A stretch of 64,000 nt of DNA from CAYRJD01 sp965212125 (GCA_965212125.1 OZ243045.1:1240001-1304000); one strand, 5' to 3'; shown: positions 43,964-53,738, counted from the stretch's first letter. Notes: a model not told the origin generated them from the sequence alone. A program made the numbers and translations.

Positions 43964-44526
43964 GCCTTCGATCGCTCTATGTATGCGCCGCTGCGGGTGT
44001 CGACCTTGATGCGATCGCCGATCTCGATGAACAGCGGAACCTGGGTCACCATGCCCGTCTCCAGCGTTGCGGGCTTCTGCGCCCCCGACACGCGGTCGCC
44101 CTGCAGGCCTGGGTCGGTCTCAGTTACCGACAACACAACCGACGCTGGCAGGTCAACTCCTAAAACCTCATCGCCGCAGCGCTGCAACACGACCTGGTTG
44201 CCTTCGACCAAGTACCCCGCCTCGTCGGCTAGGGCTGCTTTGCTGACGTTGAGCTGCTCGTAGCTCTCGTTGTCCATAAACACGAAGCTCTCGCCGTCGG
44301 CGTACAGGTATTGCATGTCGCGCTTGTCAATGATGGCTTGCTCTACCTTTTCGCCTGCCCGAAACGTGCGGTCGATCACGGCTCCGGTGCGCACGTTGCG
44401 CAGGGTGGTGCGCACGAAGGCCGGGCCCTTGCCTGGTTTCACGTGCTGGAACTCATTGATTTGAAACAAGTTGCCGTCGAGGAACACGCTCATGCCGTTG
44501 CGAAAATCTGCCGTAGAAATAGCCAT
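43960..44526 (-). CDS. efp: Elongation factor P
   Basis: 188 aa, three-domain EF-P that rescues ribosomes stalled at polyproline. FRNGMSVFLDGNLFQINEFQHVKPGKGPAFVRT carries the conserved domain-I loop with the tip Lys (KPGKG); the C-terminus has FIEIGDRIKVDTRSGAYIERS. ATG 44526 starts the conserved MAISTADF; an upstream in-frame ATG at 44538 adds four residues. The genome's many Pro-rich linkers make EF-P relevant. Followed by nusB with overlap. Confidence 0.96.
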   Translation of the reverse strand: MAISTADFRNGMSVFLDGNLFQINEFQHVKPGKGPAFVRTTLRNVRTGAVIDRTFRAGEKVEQAIIDKRDMQYLYADGESFVFMDNESYEQLNVSKAALADEAGYLVEGNQVVLQRCGDEVLGVDLPASVVLSVTETDPGLQGDRVSGAQKPATLETGMVTQVPLFIEIGDRIKVDTRSGAYIERSKA

Positions 44527-44596
44527 AGTCAGACACATTCTGGCGGTTGCGGCGAACAGTTGTGGTCGCGGCGGTTGCTGGCAGCGTGCGAGCGGC

Positions 44597-45781
44597 TCAC
44601 AGGATCGGGTCTTTGGGTGCGGTGGTCAGCCGTTGCGCTTGTCCGTCTGTTACCAGCACCGTGTCTTCCACTCGCACTCCCCCAACGCCGATGCGATAAA
44701 CGCCCGGCTCAACGGTGACGACGTTGCCAGCTTCTAGTTTGGTTTTGTTGTGTGTGCCGATCCAGGGCGCCTCGTGGATCTGCAGCCCGACGCCGTGGCC
44801 AGTGCCGTGAACGAACTCATCGCCCATCTCGGCCGCCGCAATCACATCCCGACAAGCGATGTCAACTTGGTCGCAGCCGACTCCGGCACGAACCACGTCA
44901 ACGCCGGCTTGTTGGGCATCGGCGACCGTGCTCAGCATCGCAGCCTGCGCTGGGTTTGGCTTGCCGATGCAAAACGTGCGGGTCATGTCGGAGTGGTAGC
45001 CGTCAAACTGGGCGCCGAAGTCCAGCACTACTAGGTCACCGTCGGTTATGCGCCGCTCGGTGGGGCGGGCGTGAGGCAAGGCGGAGTTGGGGCCGGAGGC
45101 GCAGATCGTTTCAAACGACAACGCCTCGGCACCGCTGTTGAGCATTTGGTAGTCAAGCGTTCGGGCGAACTCAAGCTCGGTTGGCTGGCGGGTTAGCAGA
45201 TCTTGCACATCGGCCAGTGCCTGGTCGGCGATGGCGGCTGCTTTGGTTATGCGGGCTATTTCGCCTGGGTCTTTGCGGGTGCGCAGCTTGGCGACCACGT
45301 CGTTGGTCGGCACCGTTTTGATGGTGGGGGCGGGGGACTTGGCGCCGTTTTGCGGTGCTTTTTGCAGTGTCTTTTGTAGCGCTATTGCGTCGGCCCAAGC
45401 CAGCGTGTCCGCTTCAAGTCCGACGGTGAACTCGGCTTTCGCTGGGTCGTGGTTGGCTTCTTTCAGCCACGACAGCAGGGCTTGCTGCTGCTCGGCGGGG
45501 CCACCTATATAAGTAGTGAAGAGGTCGGCGACTTCGGCCTGCGCTAGCTGGCTTTCTAGCTGGGCGCGGTAGCGGCCGTCGGTTAGGAACAAGGCCCGCT
45601 CGTTGTCTATTGCTAGCTGGCCCGCAGTGCCGGTGAAGCTGGTTAGATAGCGCAGCGATGCCGGGTCGGTGAGCAGCAGCGCCGCCGTGTCTAGCGTTGC
45701 GCGCAGGCGCGCTATTCGTTCACGGCGATCCATGGCTGGCAGCCCGGGGAGCGAACCAACGCTGGTCGGTGTGGCTGGCAT
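44597..45781 (-). CDS. pepQ: M24 family metallopeptidase (Xaa-Pro aminopeptidase)
   Basis: Pita-bread fold peptidase. Metal ligands are visible: LVVLDFGAQFDGYHSDMTRTF (two Asp), GTGHGVGLQIHEAPWI (His), VVTVEPGVYRIG (Glu) and VRVEDTVLVTDG (Glu). The N-terminal creatinase-like domain (ALFLTDGRYRAQLESQL) is present. A Ala/Pro/Lys insert lies near TLQKAPQNGAKSPAP. ATG 45781 is used here; ATG 45850 would overlap aroQ by 35 nt and ATG 45733 (MDRRERI) is also plausible. Position between aroQ and efp matches mycobacteria. Confidence 0.9.
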   Translation of the reverse strand: MPATPTSVGSLPGLPAMDRRERIARLRATLDTAALLLTDPASLRYLTSFTGTAGQLAIDNERALFLTDGRYRAQLESQLAQAEVADLFTTYIGGPAEQQQALLSWLKEANHDPAKAEFTVGLEADTLAWADAIALQKTLQKAPQNGAKSPAPTIKTVPTNDVVAKLRTRKDPGEIARITKAAAIADQALADVQDLLTRQPTELEFARTLDYQMLNSGAEALSFETICASGPNSALPHARPTERRITDGDLVVLDFGAQFDGYHSDMTRTFCIGKPNPAQAAMLSTVADAQQAGVDVVRAGVGCDQVDIACRDVIAAAEMGDEFVHGTGHGVGLQIHEAPWIGTHNKTKLEAGNVVTVEPGVYRIGVGGVRVEDTVLVTDGQAQRLTTAPKDPIL

Positions 45782-45815
45782 GGTGTCGGCTGACTCGGTG
45801 CTGGCTGGCACGGTG

Positions 45816-46265
45816 CTACTGGCTTTTTGCGATCGCCGCGGCGGCGGCATCTACGGCGGCGGGATAGCCAGCCGCGCCTTGCCCTGCTATCACCGTGTCG
45901 GCCAGTGGCTCAATCACTGAGAGCTTGCGCCACTTCTCCCGCTTGGCTGGATCCGAAATATGCAGCTCAACAACCGGACCGTCAAACGCCGCCAGAGCGT
46001 CATGGATAGACCAGGCGTAATGCGTGAAAGCCGCCGCGTTGATAATCACCGCGGCGATTCGGCCTATCGCTCCGTGGATGGCATCAACCAGGTCGCCCTC
46101 GTGGTTGCTTTGCAGGTGCTCTAGCTCGTAGCCGTGAGATTCGGCTTGGCGGCTCGCCGCTTGGACGTGGTCGTTCAGCGTTTCCGTGCCGTAGATCTCC
46201 GGCTGGCGGGTTCCCAACAAGTTGAGATTGGGACCAGACAGCAGCAATAAAACTGGACGCGCCAC
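45816..46265 (-). CDS. aroQ: 3-dehydroquinate dehydratase, type II
   Basis: Third step of the shikimate pathway. 149 aa with LLLLSGPNLNLLGTRQPEIYG (catalytic Tyr at the end), SNHEGDLVDAIH, IINAAAFTHYAWSIHDAL and VELHISDPAKREKWR: a clear type II dodecameric enzyme. Lies 2 nt after aroB. Confidence 0.96.
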   Translation of the reverse strand: MARPVLLLLSGPNLNLLGTRQPEIYGTETLNDHVQAASRQAESHGYELEHLQSNHEGDLVDAIHGAIGRIAAVIINAAAFTHYAWSIHDALAAFDGPVVELHISDPAKREKWRKLSVIEPLADTVIAGQGAAGYPAAVDAAAAAIAKSQ

Positions 46266-46267
46266 GG

Positions 46268-47431
46268 CTACAGGGTGCCTGGTTTAGCCGTGGCAGAGTT
46301 GCCTGGCTCGGCGTGTTCGGCCAGCGTCTTGCGCAAGATTTCTTCGGGCACCGCCGGTACTACCTCAAGTCCGTTCGGGCCGTCAAGCACGAAGGTGAAT
46401 CCGTTGGTGGCTTTTTTGTCCTGGCGAAACAGCCCTATCAACTCATCGTGGTTGACGTTGGCGGGCAGGTCGTGGCTCAGGTCATAGCTAGCCAGCACGC
46501 AGCGGTGTTTTTCCACTGCGGCGTCGTCAATGCGTCCTAGTTGGCGTGCCAGCAGCGCAGCGAAATACAGCCCCACCGCCACCGCCTCGCCGTGGCGCAA
46601 GTCAAACTTGCCGCTTATCTCCAGGGCGTGCGCCAGCGTGTGGCCGTAGTTGAGCAGCGCCCGCGATCCGGACTCGGTTTCGTCTTGGGTAACGGCGGCG
46701 GCTTTTATGCGGACGCACTCCGCTACGCGCTCATCGATCGGCAGCTCGTCCAGGTCGGCGCCGCCTAGGAAGTGGTATTTCGCTAGCTCGCCCAGCCCGG
46801 ATTGATACTCACGCGGCGACAGCGTTTCCAGCGTTTCGGTGTCGCACAGCACCGCCTTGGGTTGCCAGAACGCACCGACCAGATTTTTTCCTTGCGGCAA
46901 GTTCACGCCGGTCTTCCCGCCGATGGCGGCGTCGATCTGACCTAGCAGCGTCGTAGCGACGTGGATTACCGCTATGCCGCGGTGATAGACCGAAGCGGCG
47001 AAGCCAGCCACGTCGGTTACGACTCCACCGCCGACTCCGATGACGATGTCGTTGCGGGTCATGCCGAACTGCGAAAACTGGCTGCAGAGGTCTTCAATGG
47101 TGGCGAGCTGCTTAGCGTCTTCGCCGTCGGGTATGTGCGTCGTCAGGGTTTGGATGCCAGCCGTGGCGAGGCTGGCTGCGATTGGATCGCCTGGCGGTGT
47201 TGTTTGGGATGGCGCTGTTTGGGATGGCGCTGCTTGGGGTAGCGCTGTTTGAGATAGCGCTGCTTGGATCGGCTGCTGGGTGACTATGGCTGCTCGTTGC
47301 GGTTTTGCGCTGACGGCGGCTGGGTAGAGCGCGTCTATGACGGCGGGTAGTTCGTGCCTGGCACCGTGCCCTATTAATACGGTGTAGGCGCGCTCGCCTA
47401 GTGGCACGGTTACGTCAATTATGCCGCTCAC
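46268..47431 (-). CDS. aroB: 3-dehydroquinate synthase
   Basis: NAD-dependent cyclisation of DAHP to 3-dehydroquinate. IPDGEDAKQLATIEDLCSQ, the GGGVVTDVAGFAASVYHRGI glycine loop, PTTLL-like VATTLLGQIDAAIGGKTGVN, KNLVGAFWQPKAVLCD, and zinc His in NYGHTLAHALE and DLRHGEAVAVGL. An Ala/Ser/Gln/Thr/Pro insert (residues ~53-75, built of ALSQTALPQ-type repeats) separates the first two strands and is non-conserved. Confidence 0.96.
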   Translation of the reverse strand: MSGIIDVTVPLGERAYTVLIGHGARHELPAVIDALYPAAVSAKPQRAAIVTQQPIQAALSQTALPQAAPSQTAPSQTTPPGDPIAASLATAGIQTLTTHIPDGEDAKQLATIEDLCSQFSQFGMTRNDIVIGVGGGVVTDVAGFAASVYHRGIAVIHVATTLLGQIDAAIGGKTGVNLPQGKNLVGAFWQPKAVLCDTETLETLSPREYQSGLGELAKYHFLGGADLDELPIDERVAECVRIKAAAVTQDETESGSRALLNYGHTLAHALEISGKFDLRHGEAVAVGLYFAALLARQLGRIDDAAVEKHRCVLASYDLSHDLPANVNHDELIGLFRQDKKATNGFTFVLDGPNGLEVVPAVPEEILRKTLAEHAEPGNSATAKPGTL

Positions 47432-47432
47432 C

Positions 47433-48062
47433 TTAAGTGAGGGTAGCTAGGGCAGGGGTGGCAAGGGTGGTAGCGGCCGGGGTGGTTGCTGGCGGGTCAG
47501 GCTGCAGAGCAGACCGCAGGTCGGGCTGCAGTGCGGCGAAGCTGAGCACGGCTATCGCCGCCGCAATCAGGTATGGACCGAGCGCGAACTTGATGCGCAG
47601 GTTTCGTTTCCAAGCCACCATCGCACCGCCCGCAACTGCGGCCACGCCAAATCCCAGAGTTAGTGCAGTCAGAACGAGCACTGGCTGGAAGTAGCCAAGA
47701 TGCAGTCCGATGTAGCCAGCCAGGCGCACGTCGCCGTAGCCCATGCCGCCGCGGGCAAACATCCAAACCAGATGCATTAGCCCCCAGCCGAGTAATCCAC
47801 CTAGCAGACCGCCCAGCAGTTGTGCGGCGGCTTCGGTTGCTGTGGTGCTTTCGATGGTTGCGCTGGCTGCTAGCAAGATCGCCGCGGCGGCTAGCGCCGG
47901 GTAGATCACACGGTTGGGCAGCAGCCGGGTGCGAGCATCAATGACGCACAGCCAGGCGCACACGCAGCCGAACACGCCCAGCGGGATTGCCACAAAGCGC
48001 CAGCCGGCGGCGGTGATTAGCAGCGCAACGAATGCGACGGCCAGCGGCGCCGTTAGCAGCAC
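47433..48062 (-). CDS. A24 prepilin peptidase
   Basis: 209 aa membrane protease of the TadV/CpaA/PilD type. First catalytic Asp in LCVIDARTRLLPNRVIYP; second in GMGYGDVRLAGYIGL (GxGD motif). Several hydrophobic segments; the N-terminal methylase domain of PilD is absent. The gene lies between aroE and aroB, the position held by Rv2551c-type genes in mycobacteria. It is the only prepilin peptidase in the window and could process the Tad pilins 4 kb away. Confidence 0.88.
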   Translation of the reverse strand: MLLTAPLAVAFVALLITAAGWRFVAIPLGVFGCVCAWLCVIDARTRLLPNRVIYPALAAAAILLAASATIESTTATEAAAQLLGGLLGGLLGWGLMHLVWMFARGGMGYGDVRLAGYIGLHLGYFQPVLVLTALTLGFGVAAVAGGAMVAWKRNLRIKFALGPYLIAAAIAVLSFAALQPDLRSALQPDPPATTPAATTLATPALATLT

Positions 48063-48097
48063 TGTTAGCAGCGCTGTGGTTTTTGTGTCGGTGATTC

Positions 48098-49021
48098 TTA
48101 TTCCAGCGATAAACCTGCCGCCCGCGCCATTACCTCAACGGGCGCCGCCTGGCCCGTCCAGATTTGAAACTGCTGAGCGGCTTGGTACAGCAACATTCCT
48201 ACACCATTGGCGACGGAAAGTCCCTGCGATTTTGCGGCGGCTAGTAGCGGGGTTTGCGCTGGGCTGTAGATGAGGTCGACTAGCACTTGGTTGCTGGTCA
48301 GTTGCTCGGGATTGATGGGTAGCGGGTCGGTCGGGCTCATGCCTAAGGGGGTTGCGTTGATCACCAGCTGAGAGGCGGGCACAGTGTTGAGTCCGGCGTC
48401 AGACGCAGTGCCGGACCCAGCGGCGGCTGCGGTACAAGTGCCGGCGGCGGCAGCCTTGCCAGCGGTCTTGCTGGCAAATTTCGTCACCATCTCTGCTGCG
48501 CTGACTGCCTTGTCTTGGCTGCGGTTGACGATCGCCACATTCGCACCTGCCATGCAAAGCGCTAGCGCCGCTGCACGGGCTGCTCCCCCGGCGCCAACAA
48601 TCGTCGCCGACAGGCCCGCTAGTTCCAGACCCTGCAGCTTGGTTAGCGCCGCCACAAGTCCGTCACCGTCGGTGTTATGACCCACCAAGTCGCCGTTCAG
48701 ATTGTGGACGCAGTTCACCGCCTGCAGCGCTAGTGCGGTTTCGCTGTGAGTCGCACAGGCCGCAAACGCCGCTTGCTTGTGCGGCATCGTGACCGACAGC
48801 CCAGCGATCTTGCGTCCGGATTGTTGGCGTTGCGCAATGCCCGCAACGAAGCTCTCGCCGTCGCCGGGCGGCACATCCCAGGCCTCGTAAGTCCAGTCCA
48901 TGTCCAGATGCTTGAAGGCCGCGTTGTAAAGCACCGGGCTGAGCGAGTGCGCTACGGGATGGCCGATTACGCCAGCGGCGGCCGTGTCAGCAGTCGTGCT
49001 AGTCGCAGCAGCAGGGCTCAC
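48098..49021 (-). CDS. aroE: Shikimate dehydrogenase
   Basis: NADP-dependent reduction of 3-dehydroshikimate. GVIGHPVAHSLSPVLYNAAF (shikimate-binding SLSP), GLSVTMPHKQAA (catalytic Lys), VGHNTDGDGL (Asp), and nucleotide fold ATIVGAGGAARAAALAL. Residues ~190-215 form an Ala/Gly/Thr repeat insert (AAAGTCTAAAAGSGTASDAG) in the NADP domain loop. The start overlaps mltG by 4 nt. Confidence 0.95.
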   Translation of the reverse strand: MSPAAATSTTADTAAAGVIGHPVAHSLSPVLYNAAFKHLDMDWTYEAWDVPPGDGESFVAGIAQRQQSGRKIAGLSVTMPHKQAAFAACATHSETALALQAVNCVHNLNGDLVGHNTDGDGLVAALTKLQGLELAGLSATIVGAGGAARAAALALCMAGANVAIVNRSQDKAVSAAEMVTKFASKTAGKAAAAGTCTAAAAGSGTASDAGLNTVPASQLVINATPLGMSPTDPLPINPEQLTSNQVLVDLIYSPAQTPLLAAAKSQGLSVANGVGMLLYQAAQQFQIWTGQAAPVEVMARAAGLSLE

Positions 49022-50445
49022 CCGCAGAACCCAAGCTCGATGCAGACCTGGCGATCTTGCAGGAACTGGCTGTACTCAACCGAGAATGACAAGGTGCCGT
49101 CTTCGGCCGTCTTGACGACAAACACCCAGTCCCCCGGCTCTGGGTTCAGTGCGGCATGCAGCGATTCGCGGCTAGGTGAGTTGATGGGCGTTGGCGGCAA
49201 TCCGAAATTCAGTCGTGTGTTGTAGGGCGAATCGATCGCCAGTGCAATGGCGTCAACGTCGGCGCCACCCACCAGATAGCGCACGGTGGCGTCCATTCCC
49301 AGCGTCATGCCGGCGTCCAGGCGGTTGTAGATGACCTGCGCCAGCCTGGGGCGATCTTCTGGCCGCGATGCCTCGCCTTCAACGATGCTCGCCACGATCA
49401 CCACCTCGTAGGGCGTCAGCCCCACCCGCGCAAAAGAGTCTGCGAAGCCGAGCTCGGCCAGCACGGCGTCCATCTGGGTGGTCATGGTTTCGACTAGCTG
49501 GTCGGCGGTGGTGGCTGCGGTTACGAAATATGTGTCGCCGAACAAGATCCCTTCGGATGGGTCTAGCGCTTGGGTTGCGATGTTGTCGGGGGGCGGTGCG
49601 ACTGTGGATATGACCGGCGTGGTGCTTAGCACTTCCAAAAATTCGGCGCCGCTAAATTGCAGGTCTTTGTGGTTGTCAAACAAGGTGGCCATCTGCCCGA
49701 TGGTCAGGCCTTCGGGAATGGTCAAAGAGACCTGCTCGGCTTGGCCGATTTGCAGCGGTCCGCCGCGCAGGACATCTAACGCCTCCCAGACTGAGGAGTT
49801 TTGGCGGAAGACGTAGTCGCCGGCCTGGAAGGCTGGTCCGCCGCGCAGCCGGATGTACCACTCGTACGCGGTGGCATCCGGGATGATGCCGTTTTCGGCG
49901 AGCAGCTCTGAGACGCCGGCGGTGCTGGAGCCCGGCGGCAGTGCCACGACTACCTCGCTGGTGGGATCGCCGGGCGGGTCAAGCTTTTGGCGCAGCCAAT
50001 CAACGGTTCTTATGCCGACGAGAACCGCCACGCCTAGCAGCAGCACAAGTACCAGCACGGCGCCCTTAGTGCCGGGTCCTCTGCGGGTCTGCACTACCTC
50101 GTAATCCAGCCCTTCGAAGCCTTCGATTAGCGGTTCGGTGGGGATGGCGGGATCGGCTGCATCTGAACCGGCAGTAGTTGGCCGGTTGCGGTTGAACCGG
50201 CCGCGGGTCAACCGGCTGCGAATGGATCGGTTGCGGACGGGCTGGGTGACGGGGGCTGTAGCCGTGCCAGCGGTTGCGGCTCGGTCGGTCGCTGTGAGAT
50301 CGGTTGGGCTGGCTGGGTCTTGCTCCGAGGGTTTTGTGGGGCGAACCAGCCCGGGGGTGCCCGCGGCGTCGGAAGCTCCGCGGGTGTTGCCGCGCACGAG
50401 CGTGTTGACCGCTTGGCGCCAGCCGGATTGCTTGTCGTTCGTCAT
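49018..50445 (-). CDS. mltG: Endolytic murein transglycosylase MltG
   Basis: Cuts nascent glycan strands and terminates their elongation. 475 aa: a long Thr/Ala/Arg-rich cytoplasmic N-terminus (~1-128), one membrane helix (~130-150, GAVLVLVLLLGVAVLVGI), a LysM-like segment (ISLTIPEG-like VSLTIPEGLTIGQMATL), and the YceG catalytic core VVIVASIVEGEASRPEDRP and VIYNRLDAGMTLGMDATVRYLVG with the catalytic Glu in SIVEGE. The start overlaps ruvX by 4 nt. Confidence 0.94.
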   Translation of the reverse strand: MTNDKQSGWRQAVNTLVRGNTRGASDAAGTPGLVRPTKPSEQDPASPTDLTATDRAATAGTATAPVTQPVRNRSIRSRLTRGRFNRNRPTTAGSDAADPAIPTEPLIEGFEGLDYEVVQTRRGPGTKGAVLVLVLLLGVAVLVGIRTVDWLRQKLDPPGDPTSEVVVALPPGSSTAGVSELLAENGIIPDATAYEWYIRLRGGPAFQAGDYVFRQNSSVWEALDVLRGGPLQIGQAEQVSLTIPEGLTIGQMATLFDNHKDLQFSGAEFLEVLSTTPVISTVAPPPDNIATQALDPSEGILFGDTYFVTAATTADQLVETMTTQMDAVLAELGFADSFARVGLTPYEVVIVASIVEGEASRPEDRPRLAQVIYNRLDAGMTLGMDATVRYLVGGADVDAIALAIDSPYNTRLNFGLPPTPINSPSRESLHAALNPEPGDWVFVVKTAEDGTLSFSVEYSQFLQDRQVCIELGFCG

Positions 50446-50948
50446 GGCTGGTCGGCCGGCTGGACGGGCGGCTGTTGGGTGTCTAGCCAGGACTGCAGCA
50501 GCACCGCCGCGGCTACCTTGTCCACCACACGTCGGCGCTGCGGGCCTTTCATCTTTTGGTGGCTTAGCGATCGTTCGGCTTCAACGGTGGTGAATCTTTC
50601 ATCGTGAAGCACCACTTGCACCGGCGCATCACCCGGGTCGGCCGGGTCATTCGGGTCGGCCGGGTCGGCCGCACCAGCCGCCGACTTACGCAGGGCGGCT
50701 TCAATGCCGGCAGCTTCTTGGCGGGCGGCATCGCACGCCGGGTTGTTCGATCCGTCCAGCGATATCGGCAAACCCACCACCACGACCTCACCTTGCACGG
50801 AACGCACAAGCTCAGCGATGCTGGCGTGGTCGGCTCGCTTGGTTCTTTTGCGATCTAACACTTCATAAGGAGTAGCTACCAGACCGCCGCTGTCGCTTAG
50901 CGCAATTCCGATTCTCACGGTGCCTAGATCAACCCCGATGCTGCGCAC
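50442..50948 (-). CDS. ruvX: YqgF/RuvX, putative pre-16S rRNA nuclease
   Basis: RNase H-like fold: MRSIGVDLGTVRIGIALSD (first Asp), VVVGLPISLDGSNN, and DERFTTVEAERSL (second acidic site) with DKVAAAVLLQSWLD closing. 168 aa. Residues ~98-113 are an ADPADPNDPADPGD repeat insert encoded by a short DNA repeat, between two core strands. The stop of alaS directly abuts its start (alaS ends at 50949). Confidence 0.94.
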   Translation of the reverse strand: MRSIGVDLGTVRIGIALSDSGGLVATPYEVLDRKRTKRADHASIAELVRSVQGEVVVVGLPISLDGSNNPACDAARQEAAGIEAALRKSAAGAADPADPNDPADPGDAPVQVVLHDERFTTVEAERSLSHQKMKGPQRRRVVDKVAAAVLLQSWLDTQQPPVQPADQP

Positions 50949-53678
50949 TTAACTGTCGGTTGCGCTAGCTGAGCTGGCGGCTAAGCCAGCGGCTAGGCGG
51001 GCTTGCTGCAGGGCTTCGGCTATTCCGTCGGGATTCTTCCCACCCGCCACGATCACATTGGCGTTGCCTTTGCGTGCAAAACCGCCCTGCACGCAGCCGG
51101 CAGCCTCGGCTAGTAGGTCGGCGGCTGTGAACTTGGGCACTGGGTCGGCTGACTGCCCGCCCGCCGGATCGACCGCGGCGACCAATGCCGCTCCGCCCGA
51201 TGGTGGCGCCGACGCCAGCACTGCGGCTTGGATGCCTTTCGCATCTCGCACGCGCACGGCTATGTCGCGCAGCGCGTCACGTTCCAGGTCGCCCATGTCT
51301 GCGATTACCACGCCGTCTTCGGCTGCCGCAACCAGCTCATCAATCGCCGCGCTGGAAGAGCCTTGCTGGAGTGAGCGAATCTGGTTGCGCATCTGCTTTG
51401 ATTCGTCCAAGCGCTGATTGACCGCCTCAAGCACATCGCTGACGGGACACTTCAGCAGTTGCGCTAACTGCGTCAGGGTGGTTTCGGTTTCTTGCAGGCG
51501 CTGCACGGTTTGTGTGCCGGTGATGGCTTCGATGCGGCGCAGGTTTGAGCCGATGCTTGACTCGGCGACTATTCGCAGGTGCCCAATGTCGCCTAGTGCC
51601 GCAACGTGGGTGCCGCCGCACAGCTCCACTGAGTTCGGGCCCGCCTCCAGCACTCGCACGATGTCGCCGTATTTGTCGCCGAAAAATGCGATGGCGCCCA
51701 TCTGTTGGGCGTGGTCCATTGTTGTTTCAAAGTGGTGGCAGCGGCCGTTCGCCAGGATTTCGGCGTTGGCTACGTCTTCTATCTCGCGCAGCTGCTCTGC
51801 GGTGGGTGCTTCGTAGTGGCTGTAGTCAAACCGCAGCCGGTCGGGTGCGACTAGCGATCCGGCTTGTTTGACGTGGTCGCCTAGCACTTCTCGCAACGCC
51901 CAGTGCAAGATGTGTGTGCCGGTGTGGTTGCGCCTGATTGCGTTGCGGCGTGGTGCGTCGATCTTGGCTTTCACTACTGAGCCGACGGTGAGCAGGTCGG
52001 CAATCTCAACGTCTGGTGGCACAGCGCAGATGTGGCGGTGCAGGCCGGCTAGGGCATAGGTGCAGTCCAGAACTTGCAGGCTGATCGGCCTGGCAGACGG
52101 CTGGGCGGGCTGGTTGGCGGCAGGCGGGCTGGCGGCGGGCTGGCAGGTGATGGTGCCGGTGTCGCCGATTTGGCCGCCGCTTTCTGCGTAGAATGGGGTT
52201 TTGTTTAGGAAGATTTCGACGGTGCTGGCTGGTGGGTCGGGCGATCCAGCAGAGGCGATCACCGCTAGCACGTGCGCCTCGGCGACCTCGTCGGAGTCGC
52301 GCACAAAGTCGGTCAGCCCGAACTGATCCACCAGCTCGCGGTAACGCTCGTCGGCAAAGGTTGGTGCGTCATCGCGTGCCATCGCTCGGGCTCGCTCACG
52401 CTGGGTGCTCATCGCCTGCTCGTAACCGGCTTCGTCTAGCGCAAGGCCACGCTCGGTCAGAACCTCGCGGGTTAGCTCAACGGGAAATCCGAATGTGTCG
52501 TGCAGCTGAAACGCCACCTCGCCGCTGAGCGGTTGCTCGGCTGGCAACTCGGCGATCGCTTCGTCCAAGATGCCAGAGCCGGTAACTAACGCCGAGCGGA
52601 AGCGTTGCTCTTCGCGGGCAACCACGTCGCTGATGAACTGGCGGTTTTCGATTAGCTCGGGATAGGCGTCGGCCATGATGTCGATCACCGTGTCGGTCAT
52701 CTGCGTCATCATGAGCTCGTTGACGCCCAGCACCCAGGCGTGGCGCACCGCCCGGCGGATGATGCGGCGCAGCACATAGCCGCGCTCCTCGTTGGATGGA
52801 AACACGCCGTCGCTGATGAGCATCGTTGATGCGCGGGCGTGGTCGGCCATGATGCGCAGCGACACGTCTGTTTCGGTGTCTTGTCCGTAGGTGGCGCCGG
52901 TGATTGCTTGGGCCTTGGCTAGCAGCGGAGCGAAAAGGTCCGTGTCCCAAACGGTTGGCACGCCTTGCTTGATCGCCAGCAGCCGCTCTAGCCCGGCGCC
53001 GGTGTCAATGCCGGGAGCGGCAAGCTCGTTCAGCGTGCCGGTGCCGTCGTTGGCGTACTGGATGAACACCAGGTTCCAGACCTCTACATAGCGGTCTTCG
53101 CAGCCTTCGATTCCGCTGGCCGGGCCGCCCTCGGGTCCGAAGTCCGGGCCTAGGTCGTAGTAGATCTCGCTGCACGGACCGCACGGACCTTTGTCGCCTG
53201 CCGCCCACCAGTTGTCTTCGTCCATTCGCTGGATGCGTTCGGGTTCAACGCCAACTTCGGTGCGCCAGATTTCGGCTGCGTCGTCATCGTCTAGGTAGAC
53301 GGTGACCCACAGGGCTTCGGGCGCCAGCTCTAGCGTTTCGGTTACGAACTCCCACGCCCAGGCGATGGCTTCGGATTTGAAGTAGTCGCCGAAGCTGAAG
53401 TTGCCCATCATTTCGAAGAACGTGAAATGGCGGTTGGTGCGGCCGATGTCGTCTAGGTCGTTGTGCTTGCCGCCGGCGCGGACGCACTTTTGGATTGTGG
53501 TTAGGCGCTTGCTGGGTGGGGTTTCTTCGCCCAAGAAATACGGCATGAACGGCACCATGCCGGCCACGGTGAACAGCAGGGATGGCTCGTGCGGAATGAG
53601 GCTCGCGGAGGGGCGCACCTGGTGGTCTCGTTCGGCAAAAAACGTTGAAAACGCGTTGCGCAAATCGGTCACCCGCAT
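50949..53678 (-). CDS. alaS: Alanyl-tRNA synthetase
   Basis: 909 aa. Class II catalytic core with RNAFSTFFAERDHQVRPSASLIP, NDLDDIGRTNRHFTFFEMMGNFSFGDYFK and WWAAGDKGPCGPCSEIYYD; editing domain with zinc ligands RNHTGTHILHWALR (HxxxH) and SVELCGGTHV (CxxxH); C-terminal C-Ala/DHHA1 domain. A small Pro/Ala/Gln insert near CQPAASPPAANQPAQPSA. First gene downstream of the small membrane protein; followed directly by ruvX. Confidence 0.97.
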   Translation of the reverse strand: MRVTDLRNAFSTFFAERDHQVRPSASLIPHEPSLLFTVAGMVPFMPYFLGEETPPSKRLTTIQKCVRAGGKHNDLDDIGRTNRHFTFFEMMGNFSFGDYFKSEAIAWAWEFVTETLELAPEALWVTVYLDDDDAAEIWRTEVGVEPERIQRMDEDNWWAAGDKGPCGPCSEIYYDLGPDFGPEGGPASGIEGCEDRYVEVWNLVFIQYANDGTGTLNELAAPGIDTGAGLERLLAIKQGVPTVWDTDLFAPLLAKAQAITGATYGQDTETDVSLRIMADHARASTMLISDGVFPSNEERGYVLRRIIRRAVRHAWVLGVNELMMTQMTDTVIDIMADAYPELIENRQFISDVVAREEQRFRSALVTGSGILDEAIAELPAEQPLSGEVAFQLHDTFGFPVELTREVLTERGLALDEAGYEQAMSTQRERARAMARDDAPTFADERYRELVDQFGLTDFVRDSDEVAEAHVLAVIASAGSPDPPASTVEIFLNKTPFYAESGGQIGDTGTITCQPAASPPAANQPAQPSARPISLQVLDCTYALAGLHRHICAVPPDVEIADLLTVGSVVKAKIDAPRRNAIRRNHTGTHILHWALREVLGDHVKQAGSLVAPDRLRFDYSHYEAPTAEQLREIEDVANAEILANGRCHHFETTMDHAQQMGAIAFFGDKYGDIVRVLEAGPNSVELCGGTHVAALGDIGHLRIVAESSIGSNLRRIEAITGTQTVQRLQETETTLTQLAQLLKCPVSDVLEAVNQRLDESKQMRNQIRSLQQGSSSAAIDELVAAAEDGVVIADMGDLERDALRDIAVRVRDAKGIQAAVLASAPPSGGAALVAAVDPAGGQSADPVPKFTAADLLAEAAGCVQGGFARKGNANVIVAGGKNPDGIAEALQQARLAAGLAASSASATDS

Positions 53679-53738
53679 CGCATTGAGGGTACCGACAGGC
53701 GTGCAGGTGTTTGTTGCGGGTTGGCTCTGAGGGAGTTG

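Noticed and set aside
44597..45850. Longest start for the M24 peptidase
   Set aside because: The upstream ATG lies 35 nt inside aroQ in a stretch with no ribosome-binding site; a start at 45781 or 45733 is more likely.
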